64,000 bases of DNA from Aminobacter aganoensis. Its GTDB lineage: Bacteria; Pseudomonadota; Alphaproteobacteria; Rhizobiales; Rhizobiaceae. The notes beneath the pieces are model-generated. The model was given only the letters and a program-made list of their open reading frames with translations. It did not search any database and was not told where the DNA came from. The stretch spans positions 1-64,000 of the forward strand of contig NZ_JACHOU010000006.1 in assembly GCF_014206975.1 (NCBI RefSeq). The letters run 5' to 3'. The position numbers were made by a program, and so were the translations under genes. Below, piece after piece: positions 26,673 to 34,689 of this stretch. How positions within the stretch are numbered: the first letter of the stretch is position 1; each line of letters opens with the position of its first letter.

Positions 26673-27281
26673 TCAGACGCCGAGCCCGGCGGCCGTCTGG
26701 CGAAGGTCGACGCCAAGCTCGGACGTCACCTCCAGCGCGCGGTCGTCGCGCGCTGGAGTGCCATTATCGGGCCGGTGCCCGGCCAGCACCTTGTCGCGCT
26801 CGCGGATCAATGCCGCGATCTCGTCGGCATAGAGCGCGAGCACCGCGGCCAGCCAGCGATTGACCAGATAGGACGGCCTAGCGAAATGCAGGTCGAAGCG
26901 CGGCAGCAGCGCCACCGTGCCTTCGGCCTCCAGCCAGTCGTCGCCGACGACCCACTGGTTGACGGTGAACAGCCTGACCAGCCTGCCATAGGCATCGACG
27001 CCGACAGCGACGAGATGGTGGATCGGCCCTTTCGCGCCTTCCGGCCGGACGAAGCAATGGAAATGGCCGTGCTCGGCCTGGCCCTCCTGCGGCGGATGGC
27101 TGTGATAATACCACTGCGCGCCCGTCTCCGGATCGAACACGTCGCCCTGCGGAAAGTGCTCCCAGGCCGCGACCGATTTCGCCTCGCGCAGCGTCTCGAG
27201 CAACACGTTGCTGCCCGACTTGGCCAATACCTGTTCGCAGAACAGCGCCTGCCGCGCCGCCTCTGATCTTGTCTCGTCCAT
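26673..27281 (-). CDS. Conserved hypothetical protein (DUF6969-like)
   Basis: A 202-residue cytosolic-looking protein. The centre AAWEHFPQGDVFDPETGAQWYYHSHPPQ and EHGHFHCFVRPEG is rich in His, Trp and Tyr and looks like a conserved family block. I recall it as DUF6969 but cannot confirm that from memory alone. The His-rich strand (HSHPP, EHGHFHCF) could bind a metal. It is the last gene of the thiosulfate operon, 26 bases after the Pro-Cys repeat gene, and starts at ATG 27279-27281. Its function is unknown; linkage to sulfur handling is by position only. Confidence 0.75.
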   Translation of the reverse strand: MDETRSEAARQALFCEQVLAKSGSNVLLETLREAKSVAAWEHFPQGDVFDPETGAQWYYHSHPPQEGQAEHGHFHCFVRPEGAKGPIHHLVAVGVDAYGRLVRLFTVNQWVVGDDWLEAEGTVALLPRFDLHFARPSYLVNRWLAAVLALYADEIAALIRERDKVLAGHRPDNGTPARDDRALEVTSELGVDLRQTAAGLGV

Positions 27282-27307
27282 CGTCGGCCTCCAGGCCGCA
27301 GCTTGGC

Positions 27308-27757
27308 CTATTGCGGCTGGGCCGCGCAAGGCGAGGCTGCAGGTGCGGCAGCACAAGGCGATGCAGCCGGTGCTGCGGCGCAGGGCGAGGCCGCCGCCGG
27401 AGCAGGAGCCGCCGAGCATGGCGAAGCGGCGGAACACGGCGCGGCTGCGGAGCACGGGGATACTGCCGCACATGGGGACGCGGCAGCGCAAGGGGCAGCA
27501 GCTGCACATGGAGAAGCCGCCGCACAGGGAGCCGCCGCGCAGGGCGAAGCGGCCGAACACGGCGAGGCCGCAGCGCATGGTGACCCCGCCGCACAAGGAT
27601 TGCCTGCAGCGCACGGGCTGCCGGCTGCACAGGGCGTCGCCGGAGCGCTCGCCGCAGGTGCCGGCTTCGGCGTGGCAAAACGGTAATGGTCGACCGCGAC
27701 CGCCGAGGTGGCGGCGAGGAAGGCGGTGCCGAACAGGAGGGTGTTGCGCGCGCTCAT
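27308..27757 (-). CDS. Exported protein with 16 Pro-Cys pentapeptide repeats
   Basis: A 149-residue protein with a hydrophobic N-terminus (LLFGTAFLAATSAVAV), then from residue ~43 onward a run of [S/A/N/T]-P-C-[A/S]-A units, mostly every five or six residues, 16 in all with 16 cysteines and almost no charged residues. It has no domain I can name. Regularly spaced thiols in the periplasm would suit metal, persulfide or redox chemistry. Its ATG overlaps the YeeE-family transporter stop by four bases (27754-27757), so it is co-translated with a thiosulfate transporter. The opposite strand is also open, but the RBS, signal peptide and coupling favour this strand. Confidence 0.75.
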   Translation of the reverse strand: MSARNTLLFGTAFLAATSAVAVDHYRFATPKPAPAASAPATPCAAGSPCAAGNPCAAGSPCAAASPCSAASPCAAAPCAAASPCAAAAPCAAASPCAAVSPCSAAAPCSAASPCSAAPAPAAASPCAAAPAASPCAAAPAASPCAAQPQ

Positions 27758-28965
27758 TTCTTGAACCCATCGAGACCGAAGAGCGGACGCAGCGCGACCC
27801 CGCCGAGACTGCCGACGAAGGCCGAGGCGAACCACAGCCAGCCATGCACGCTGCCAGAGGCGATGCCGGAGAACAGCGCGCCGACATTGCAGCCGAAGGA
27901 CAGCCGCGCGCCATAGCCCATCAGCACGCCGCCGACGGCCGCCGCCAGGAACGAGGCGAACGGCACATGGACCTTGGGCGCAAACTTGCCGGCGAGGCCG
28001 GCGGCGAGTGCTGCCCCCAGGATGATGCCGAAATTCATCACCGAAGTGATGTCGGCAAGCACGCTCGAGCCCAGCGCCTTGGCCGGCCCGGGCCAGTTCC
28101 AGAACGCCCAGGTCTCGACCGGCACGCCGACCGCCTGCGCCGCCTTGGCGCCCCACAGGCCGAAGCCGAAGGTCACCGACCACGGATGGCCCGCCGTCAC
28201 CAGCGTCGCGATGTTGAGGCCGGCAAGCCCGAGCCCGGCGGCAACCAGCGGCCACGGGCCGTGCAGCAGCCGCGCCACGCCGCGGCGAGGTGCAGGCTTG
28301 GTCTTTTCGAGCCCGCCATGGGCGCGGCGTTCCACGAGCACGGTCAGCGCGGCAACGGCCCCGAGGCCGAGCAGCGTGACGGTCACGCCGCCGGGCACGC
28401 CGAGCGTCCTGCCGAGGCTGATCTCCGGCAGCGCCGGCAGTTCCAGCCACCACGGCAGGTGCGCCGTGCCGATCAGCGCCCCGACGATGAAGAACATCAG
28501 CGTCACCAGCATGCGCGAGCTGCCGCCGCCGACCGTGAACAGCGTGCCCGAGCCGCAACCGCCGCCGAGCTGCATGCCGAGGCCGAACATCGCCGCTCCC
28601 ACCAGCACCGACACGCCGACAGGCGCGAACGCCCCGACCAGTGCCTGGCCATTGGCACTGCCCAGGGCCAGCAGCGGGATGAACGCGACCGATGCCGCCG
28701 CGATCATCAGCATCTGCGCCCGGATGGCGTTCCCGCGCCGCTCGACGACGAACCGCCGCCAGCCGCCGGTGAAGCCGAACGAGGCGTGGTAGAGCGTCAG
28801 CCCGAGCAGGCCGCCGATGAGGAACAGGACTGCCTGGCGCAGGCTGATCGCCTCGCCGATGGCCAGCGCGCCAAGCACGAAGGCCAGCCCGACGAAGATG
28901 ACCGGTCCCTTGTCGAGATTGACGGGCGCCGCCGGCGCCGGGGTCGCGAGATTGATCTGTGTCAT
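27754..28965 (-). CDS. YeeE/YedE (TsuA-type) thiosulfate transporter
   Basis: A 403-residue inner-membrane protein with about nine to eleven spans. The two conserved cysteines of the YeeE family are present: C137 in LGGGCGSGT and C359 in SFGCNVGA, each in a Gly-rich re-entrant loop. In characterised members they relay thiosulfate through the membrane. It lies 105 bases downstream of the periplasmic rhodanese gene and overlaps the Pro-Cys repeat gene. The long form with two YeeE halves is complete here. Substrate assignment (thiosulfate or another sulfur species) is from the family. Confidence 0.9.
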   Translation of the reverse strand: MTQINLATPAPAAPVNLDKGPVIFVGLAFVLGALAIGEAISLRQAVLFLIGGLLGLTLYHASFGFTGGWRRFVVERRGNAIRAQMLMIAAASVAFIPLLALGSANGQALVGAFAPVGVSVLVGAAMFGLGMQLGGGCGSGTLFTVGGGSSRMLVTLMFFIVGALIGTAHLPWWLELPALPEISLGRTLGVPGGVTVTLLGLGAVAALTVLVERRAHGGLEKTKPAPRRGVARLLHGPWPLVAAGLGLAGLNIATLVTAGHPWSVTFGFGLWGAKAAQAVGVPVETWAFWNWPGPAKALGSSVLADITSVMNFGIILGAALAAGLAGKFAPKVHVPFASFLAAAVGGVLMGYGARLSFGCNVGALFSGIASGSVHGWLWFASAFVGSLGGVALRPLFGLDGFKK

Positions 28966-29070
28966 GTCAATTCTGTCGTGAACTTCAATTGATCTGGGAT
29001 GACCCGTTCAACGAAAGATGTCCAGGATCGCTCCTGGACACCTTTCATCTCGGATCTGCCTTGCGAGAGA

Positions 29071-29991
29071 TCAGGAACCGGGCTGCACCGGGCGGGCCGG
29101 ATCGGCGGCCCATTCGGCCATCGAGCCGTCATACATCTTGGTGTTCTTGTTGCCTTCGATCTCGCTCAGGCCGAACCACACGACGGACGCCCAGTGGCCG
29201 GTGTTGCAGAAGGCGATGTTCTGCTCGTCCTTGCCGAGGCCGACGGACTGGGAAAGGTTGCCGACGGTCTCCTTCGAGGCGAACGAAGCCTTGTCGGCGT
29301 CGTAGAGCTTGCTGTTTTCGAGGTTCTTCGAACCGGGAATGGTGCCGGCAGCACGGACGACCGGGCTCTTGGCCTCGCCCCTGAACTGCGCGGCCGGGCG
29401 GCCGTCGATCAGCTTGGTGCCGTCGGCGCGGGCCTTCTCGACATCGGCGGTGGTGGCGAGAAGCTCCTGCTTCAGCTCGCCCTTGAAGGTGGCTGCCGTG
29501 GGCTTGGCCGCTTCGGCCGAAAGTTCGCCGCCGGCGGCTTCCCAGGCGCGTGCGCCGCCATCCAGGATCGACACGGCGTCGTGGCCAAGCACCTTGAAGG
29601 TCCAGTAGACGCGCGTTGCAGCGCCGAATTCGGAAGAGTCGGTGCCGTTCGGCACGATGACGACATGGCTGTCATTGCTGACGCCGAGGTCGCCGATGGT
29701 CTTGGTGATCGTCTCCAGCGGCGGCAGCATGCCGGGGACGCCGTTCACCTCGGCGCGCCAGCCGGCGGTCGCGTAGGGAGCGTTGATGGCACCCGGCACA
29801 TGGCCCTTGTCATAGGGATTGCCATCCTTGGCCGCGTCGCGCACGTCGAGGACGACGAGGCTCTTGTTGCCGAGATTGGACTTCAGCCAGGCTGCATCGA
29901 CCAGCGGCTGGTCGGTCAGGCGCTCGGCCTGCGCGCCGGTGGCGAAGGCCAGGCCAGCAGTAATGACTGCGGCGATCAGAGAAAAACGCAT
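29071..29991 (-). CDS. Periplasmic thiosulfate sulfurtransferase (tandem rhodanese)
   Basis: A 306-residue protein with signal peptide (SLIAAVITAGLAFATGAQA) and two rhodanese domains. The first (residues about 30-150) has LDVRDAAKDGNPYDKGHVPGAIN and lacks a catalytic Cys. The second has LIDGRPAAQFRGE and the active loop C262-N-T-G-H-W. Such enzymes move sulfane sulfur from thiosulfate to cyanide or thiol acceptors. It is the first gene of a four-gene minus-strand set with a thiosulfate-type transporter and a Cys-rich exported protein. Its promoter lies in the 285-base gap shared with the divergent binding-protein gene. Confidence 0.9.
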   Translation of the reverse strand: MRFSLIAAVITAGLAFATGAQAERLTDQPLVDAAWLKSNLGNKSLVVLDVRDAAKDGNPYDKGHVPGAINAPYATAGWRAEVNGVPGMLPPLETITKTIGDLGVSNDSHVVIVPNGTDSSEFGAATRVYWTFKVLGHDAVSILDGGARAWEAAGGELSAEAAKPTAATFKGELKQELLATTADVEKARADGTKLIDGRPAAQFRGEAKSPVVRAAGTIPGSKNLENSKLYDADKASFASKETVGNLSQSVGLGKDEQNIAFCNTGHWASVVWFGLSEIEGNKNTKMYDGSMAEWAADPARPVQPGS

Positions 29992-30276
29992 CGGACTACT
30001 CCCCGGAAAAACGTTCTAAAAACAGGCGTCGGCCACATTTATAGTCTACCGGAAGGCCACGCACACGGCAATTACGCCCGAAATTTCCGGGAATTCCGGA
30101 ATGAGATACGACCATATGCCATTGAATTAGAAATTCATTCCGGCGACCGAATTCGATGTTCACATGCAGAATAAAGAATATAACCAATTCACAAATCGGC
30201 CCATTGCGACGATTTTCTCATCGACGTCGCCGGGCCGATAGTTGGGGCCGCAGCAAAGGCCCATGAGGGGACAGGT
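29992..30276. promoter_or_regulatory. Divergent promoter region with a long inverted repeat
   Basis: AT-richer than its surroundings. It separates the rhodanese gene (minus) from a binding-protein gene (plus). CCGGAATGA at 30096-30104 and TCATTCCGG at 30135-30143 form a perfect nine-base inverted repeat, and both arms are flanked by GAATTC. This could be a regulator site or cruciform; no known consensus was recognised. Confidence 0.4.
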
Positions 30277-31863
30277 ATGCGTTTTCTGAAGGCCATGGCC
30301 GGAGCGATCTTCGGCGCGGTTCTTGCCGCGTCGATGGCTTTTGCCGAAACGCCCGCGAATACGCTCATCGTCGCCGACGCCATCGACGACGTCATGACGC
30401 TCGACCCCAACGAGGTGGGCGAGGTCGGCGGCGTGCTTGCCAGCACCCAGATCTACCAGTCGCTGGTCAGCTTCGACGTCAACGACCCGACCAGGATCAT
30501 CGGCGTGCTCGCCGAGAGCTGGACGATTTCACCCGATGGCCGAACCTTCACCTTCAAGATGAACCCCAGGGCGCGCTTTGCCTCAGGCAATCCCGTTACC
30601 GCGTGGGACGCCGAATATTCTCTGCGCCGGGTCGTCCACCTGAAGTCGCGCTCGGCCTTCATCATCGGCCAGTTCGGCTTCTCGCCGGAAAACGTCGACG
30701 ACCGCATCAAGGCCCTCGACGACCAGACCCTGGTCATCGAGATCGCCGACACCTATGCGCCGAGCTTCCTGTTCTACTGCCTGTCGTCCTATATCGGCGG
30801 CATCGTCGACAGCAAGATCGTCAAGACGCATGAAGTCGATGGCGACTATGGCAATGCCTGGCTGAAGGCCGACAACTCCGCCGGCTCCGGCCCGTTCGCG
30901 CTCAGCAAGTGGCAGCCGAGGCAGTCGATCCTGCTGACGCGCAATGACAACTACTGGGGCGCCGCGCCGAAGGTCGACAGCATCCTGATCCGTCATGTCG
31001 CCGAGAGCGCCGTCCAGCGCCAATTGCTCGAGGCCGGCGACATCGACATCGCCAACCGGCTCGGGCCCGACGATTTCGACACCATCGCCAACAACCCGAA
31101 ACTTGCCGTCGTCAGCGGCCGATCCGGCAACATCTACTACATGGGCCTGAACGTCAGGAACCAGTATCTCGCCAACCCCAAGGTGGTCGAGGCGATGAAA
31201 TACATGATCGACTATCAGGGCATGGTCGACACCGTCTCGCGCGGCATGATGGAGGTCCATCAGACCATGATACCGAAGGGTTTTCTCGGCGCGATCGACT
31301 ACACCCCCTTCAGCTTCGATGTCGCCAGGGCCAGGGAATTGCTCGCCGAGGGCGGCGTCAGCGGTGAATTTTCGCTCGACATGGTGGTCTGGGACACCCT
31401 GCCCTACACCGAATTCGCCAAGGCCATCCAGGCCAGCATGGCCAAGGCCGGCGTGAAGCTCAACCTGCAGATCGTCGGCGGCCGCGAATGGCTCGACCGC
31501 TACCGCAATCACGACCTCGACATCTGGCTTGGCCTGTGGGGGCCGGATTATCCCGACCCGCATTCCAACGCCAAGGCCTTTTCGGTCAACAAGCAGGATG
31601 CGCCAGATGGTTCGGAAGGCATCACCGATCGTTTCGGCTGGAACGCGGGGCCGCTTTCACCCGAGGCCATGGCGGCCGTGCGCGAACTGGACACGTCGAC
31701 GCGCAAGGGCATGTATGAGGCGATCCAGAAGGTGCACAGCCGCGTTTCGCCCTTCATCTTCATGTTCCAGGAAGTGCGAAAGGTGGCGGTGAACGCCAGG
31801 GTCAAGGGTCTCGTGATGGGCATGACCCTGTCCGACGACCGCTATTCGGCGGTTTCCAAATAG
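30277..31863 (+). CDS. Family 5 ABC transporter substrate-binding protein
   Basis: A 528-residue peptide/nickel/opine-type binding protein with signal peptide (AMAGAIFGAVLAASMAFA). Typical family 5 stretches are YQSLVSFDVNDPTRIIGVLAESWTISPDGRTFTFKMNPRARF and, later, WLGLWGPDYPDPHSNAKAFSV. The ligand is unknown. Unlike most such genes it stands alone, without permease or ATPase genes, and is followed by the poly-glycine gene on the opposite strand. RBS AGGGGACAGGT precedes ATG 30277. Confidence 0.85.
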   Translation: MRFLKAMAGAIFGAVLAASMAFAETPANTLIVADAIDDVMTLDPNEVGEVGGVLASTQIYQSLVSFDVNDPTRIIGVLAESWTISPDGRTFTFKMNPRARFASGNPVTAWDAEYSLRRVVHLKSRSAFIIGQFGFSPENVDDRIKALDDQTLVIEIADTYAPSFLFYCLSSYIGGIVDSKIVKTHEVDGDYGNAWLKADNSAGSGPFALSKWQPRQSILLTRNDNYWGAAPKVDSILIRHVAESAVQRQLLEAGDIDIANRLGPDDFDTIANNPKLAVVSGRSGNIYYMGLNVRNQYLANPKVVEAMKYMIDYQGMVDTVSRGMMEVHQTMIPKGFLGAIDYTPFSFDVARARELLAEGGVSGEFSLDMVVWDTLPYTEFAKAIQASMAKAGVKLNLQIVGGREWLDRYRNHDLDIWLGLWGPDYPDPHSNAKAFSVNKQDAPDGSEGITDRFGWNAGPLSPEAMAAVRELDTSTRKGMYEAIQKVHSRVSPFIFMFQEVRKVAVNARVKGLVMGMTLSDDRYSAVSK

Positions 31864-31913
31864 CCCGAATGCCGAAGCGGCAACAACGCCGCCTCTAGAC
31901 CGGACAATGAAAA

Positions 31914-31938
31914 AGCCGGGCGGCAATGCCGCCCGGCT
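31914..31938 (-). terminator. Strong intrinsic terminator for the poly-glycine gene
   Basis: An 11-base perfect stem (AGCCGGGCGGC with GCCGCCCGGCT) and a three-base loop. On the minus strand it runs into TTTTCATTG, a good terminator for the gene at 31974-32603. On the plus strand no T tract follows, so it stops the upstream binding-protein transcript only weakly. Confidence 0.8.
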
Positions 31939-31973
31939 CACTGCGTTCAACACGTGATCAGGCGAGTGATCGA

Positions 31974-32603
31974 TCAGTCGGCGCCGCCACCGCCGCCACC
32001 GCCACCGCCGCCGCCGCCACCGCCGCCACCGCCACCGCCGCCACCGCCACCGCCGCCACCGCCACCGCCGCCACCGCCGCCGCCACCGCCACCGCCGCCG
32101 CCACCGCCGCCGCCACCGCCGCCGCCACCGCCGCCGCCACCGCCGCCACCGCCGCCACCGCCGCCGCCGCCACCGCCGCCGCCGTTATCGTCGCCGTCAT
32201 CGCCGTCGTCACCGTCATCGCCATCGTCGCCATCGTCGCCATCGTCACCGTCGTCGCCGTCGTCACCATCATCGCCGTCGTCGCCGTCATTTTCACTGCC
32301 GGTGCCACCCGCGCCGCCGGTCCCGCCATTGTTCTCGCTGCCGGCCAGGACGGCCGAGACCAGCGATGTCGTCAGCGGCGGGCATTGCGCCAGCTGGTCG
32401 TCCGACATGATGCTGCCGCGGTTGAGCGCGATGCAGCACATCTCATAGTTGCCTTGGGTAAGGGGTTGGCACTGCGCAGCCGACATGACCGGCCGAATAT
32501 TGCTTTGCGCCGATGCGGGGGTGGTGAAGCTGACGGCCACGAGAGCCGAGGAGGCCAGCAGAATCGAGTAGATCCCGCGAACGCAGGTTGGGTACGTCGT
32601 CAT
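31974..32603 (-). CDS. Exported protein with Asp-Asp-Gly repeats and a 67-residue poly-glycine tail
   Basis: A 209-residue protein that fits no family I know. It starts at ATG 32601-32603 with a textbook AGGAGG eight bases upstream. A signal peptide (SILLASSALVAVSFTTPASA) precedes ~75 residues with five cysteines (AAQCQP, MCCIALN and AQCPP among them), then a Gly/Thr/Glu linker. Next comes a D-D-G tandem repeat of about ten units, followed by 67 consecutive glycines (GGC/GGT codons, 31983-32183) and a final Ala-Asp. The acidic repeat could bind calcium and the poly-glycine tail may form extended or fibrous structure. RBS, signal peptide and a matching terminator argue that it is real; the opposite-strand poly-Pro/Ala frames have none of these. 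Confidence 0.8.
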   Translation of the reverse strand: MTTYPTCVRGIYSILLASSALVAVSFTTPASAQSNIRPVMSAAQCQPLTQGNYEMCCIALNRGSIMSDDQLAQCPPLTTSLVSAVLAGSENNGGTGGAGGTGSENDGDDGDDGDDGDDGDDGDDGDDGDDGDDGDDGDDNGGGGGGGGGGGGGGGGGGGGGGGGGGGGGGGGGGGGGGGGGGGGGGGGGGGGGGGGGGGGGGGGGGGAD

Positions 32604-32790
32604 TTCTTCCTCCTGAGGGAAAAAATGCGCCCGTCCCCAAACTGGCGCTATGATCAAATGTTCCGACCATCGGAAACACTTTTTTAATCATACATCCTTT
32701 TGAAAACGGTGCAAAGTCCTCCCGTCGGGGTTGATTTATCTAGCTCTAATATGCTGTTTGCTGGTCACCCATTGAGAGAGGGGACAGCAC
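32604..32790. promoter_or_regulatory. Divergent promoter gap between poly-glycine and BTLCP genes
   Basis: A 187-base gap, AT-rich near 32670-32710 (TTTTTAATCATACATCC), serving both the poly-glycine gene and the protease gene. No repeat or operator was identified. Confidence 0.4.
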
Positions 32791-33348
32791 GTGGACAAAT
32801 TCGTGGCGCTCTTTGCGATCGCCTTGATCGCTGCTGGCTGCAGCCAGTCAACCACTCCCGGACCAAGCATGACGACCGTCGGCTACGCATTCGCGCCGCC
32901 GGCGGCAAACACCTTCTGCGCCCGCCAGCCCGGGCTATGCAGCACCGCCGGCAAGACCGCGGTCATGGCTCTTACCGACGAACGCATGAACGACCTCAAG
33001 CAGGTCAACGCCTCGGTCAACCGGCGCATCACCCAGCGCAACGACGCGGTAACCGCCAGCGGCTCGGACAACTGGCGGCTGCCGACGACGGTCGGCGACT
33101 GCGAGGACATCGCCATTCTCAAGAAGAGCGAGCTGCGCAAGCGCGGCTGGCCGGCATCGACCCTGCTGCTGACCGTTGCCCATTATCGCGGCGCCGGACA
33201 CACGGTTCTGACCGTGCGCACCGACAAGGGCGACCTCATTTTGGATAATCTCACGGGCTCGGTCAGAAACTGGAAGAGCACGCCCTATCGCTATTTTGCG
33301 CGCCAGTCGCAGTTCGAAACCGGCAGGTGGTCCCGCATCGGCGCGTGA
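32791..33348 (+). CDS. BTLCP transglutaminase-like cysteine protease lipoprotein (LapG-like)
   Basis: A 185-residue protein with a lipoprotein signal (ALIAAGCSQ lipobox, Cys17) and a bacterial transglutaminase-like cysteine proteinase domain. The catalytic triad is visible as C104 (VGDCEDIA), H137 (AGHTVLTV) and D152 (LILDNLTG). The same fold includes LapG, the periplasmic protease that releases type I-secreted adhesins from the cell surface. Start is GTG 32791 with GAGAGGGG upstream. A type I secretion operon lies 2 kb downstream, making a surface-protein processing role plausible. No LapD-like receptor was seen here. Confidence 0.82.
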   Translation: MDKFVALFAIALIAAGCSQSTTPGPSMTTVGYAFAPPAANTFCARQPGLCSTAGKTAVMALTDERMNDLKQVNASVNRRITQRNDAVTASGSDNWRLPTTVGDCEDIAILKKSELRKRGWPASTLLLTVAHYRGAGHTVLTVRTDKGDLILDNLTGSVRNWKSTPYRYFARQSQFETGRWSRIGA

Positions 33349-33393
33349 TGCGCCAGCTTGCAGCGCCGCGCCAGGCAATCCATGGCGCGGCGT

Positions 33394-33876
33394 TCAATGC
33401 GGAAACGCATTGTCCTCGACGATCTTCCATATCTGCCGGTTGATGTCCCGGATCGCTTCGATCGAGGCGGAGATGCGGTGCATCTCGTTGTCGTCCAGTT
33501 CTTCGTTCTTGCCGTAGCGGACGGCATCCTTGCTGTCGAAAATGCGCATCAACTGGGTGCTGGCGCGCGTTCCGGTCTCGTCGAACGAATAGATGCAATG
33601 GCTGTATTTGTTGCGCAACTTGCCCTGGTGCGTCAGTTGCTCGGCCACGGCGAGCACCGCCTCCCGGCACGAAAGCGGCGTCTTGGACATCTTGGCCAGC
33701 CGCTCGACGAGGTCGAGCCGCGCCCGCGTCGTGTTCAGCGTCAGGAAGATGATGATCGCCGTTTCCTTGTCGACCTTGGCAAGGCCCGCGATCAGATAGA
33801 TGAGCAGGCTCTCGGTATTGGTCCAGGTATAGTTGAGCTGGCCAACGGTAAGCAGAACGTCCTGGAATCGCGGCAT
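33394..33876 (-). CDS. Hypothetical protein, helical, cytosolic
   Basis: A 160-residue protein I do not recognise. It has no signal peptide. The first half has a hydrophobic helical stretch (NTESLLIYLIAGLAKVDKETAIIIFLTLN) followed by charged helices (ARLDLVERLAKMS, RNKYSHCIYSFDETG). The overall pattern resembles small HEPN-like or AbiV-like helical proteins: the RNKYSH segment recalls the R-x4-6-H signature of HEPN RNases, but this is only a visual similarity. It begins nine bases after the LuxR-type regulator stop in the same direction, so the two are probably co-transcribed. Confidence 0.65.
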   Translation of the reverse strand: MPRFQDVLLTVGQLNYTWTNTESLLIYLIAGLAKVDKETAIIIFLTLNTTRARLDLVERLAKMSKTPLSCREAVLAVAEQLTHQGKLRNKYSHCIYSFDETGTRASTQLMRIFDSKDAVRYGKNEELDDNEMHRISASIEAIRDINRQIWKIVEDNAFPH

Positions 33877-33885
33877 TTTGCGCGC

Positions 33886-34689
33886 TCACACCCCCAGGGG
33901 CAGTTGCGCCTGGATCGCACCTGCACCGATGTCGCGTTCGCCAGCCGCCTCGCCCCTGCGCCCGTGAAAGATCGCGGCCGCTTCGGTGCGGTTGTGTGCG
34001 CCGAGCTTGGTGATGATGTTGTGCAGGTGGATCTTGACGGTGTGCTCGGATAGGCCGAGCGCCGCCGCGATGAGCTTGTTCTGCAGGCCGCGCGCGACCA
34101 TGCCCAGGATCTGCAGTTCGCGATCTGTCAGTTCGTCGAAGTCGTCGGTGTCGCTGTCGGCCTGAGCCTGGGGCTTGGCCGTCGCTTCGGTGAAGGTGGT
34201 CGCGACCGTCGTGCGCCGCTCGATGATCGGCTCGAACAGCGACAGCGGAAAGTATTCGCCGCCCCGCAGCACCAGGCGCACCACCGAAAGCCAGACGTCG
34301 AGCTTCAGGTTCATCGGCAGCACGCCGCGCACGTTGCGCGCGGTCACCACGTCGCGGATCGAAACCTCATGCCGCCCATCCTCCTGGATCAGCATGATCT
34401 GCGCTCCAGGATGCAGGTGCGAGATGCGTTCGGAATGGCCCGCCACGTCAGGCAATTGCCCGGCATCGAGCAATATCAGCGACACCGGGCACTCGAAGGC
34501 CTCGCAGGCCTCCGCCAGGGTCGCCACCTGCTCGACGGCGATCGACGGAAATTCGCGTTCAATTGCAAAGACCAGGCACTCCGACACGAAGTCCGCCGGA
34601 GCGACAATCAGCAAAGTCTTGCAGGTTTTCTGCACGGAGCCACCAGCTCCGTTAGCGCGGCGCGCGCTGGGAATTGCCACCCGATACAT
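33886..34689 (-). CDS. LuxR/NarL-type transcriptional regulator with degenerate receiver
   Basis: A 267-residue regulator. The N-terminal half (residues about 20-140) has a receiver-like fold (TLLIVAPADFVSECLVFAIE, LILLDAGQLPD) that keeps one Asp in the phosphoacceptor position but lacks the usual paired acidic residues and the conserved Lys, so it may not be phosphorylated. The C-terminal LuxR helix-turn-helix is intact (LTDRELQILGMVARGLQNK, LSEHTVKIHLHNIITKLGA). Start ATG 34687-34689 has GGGAGA six bases before. It points away from the type I secretion operon but shares the 725-base gap with it and may control it. Confidence 0.85.
   Translation of the reverse strand: MYRVAIPSARRANGAGGSVQKTCKTLLIVAPADFVSECLVFAIEREFPSIAVEQVATLAEACEAFECPVSLILLDAGQLPDVAGHSERISHLHPGAQIMLIQEDGRHEVSIRDVVTARNVRGVLPMNLKLDVWLSVVRLVLRGGEYFPLSLFEPIIERRTTVATTFTEATAKPQAQADSDTDDFDELTDRELQILGMVARGLQNKLIAAALGLSEHTVKIHLHNIITKLGAHNRTEAAAIFHGRRGEAAGERDIGAGAIQAQLPLGV

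Noticed and set aside
31926-32687. Plus-strand poly-proline and poly-alanine reading frames
   Set aside because: They mirror the poly-glycine gene on the minus strand and lack an RBS, signal peptide or terminator; the minus-strand gene has all three.
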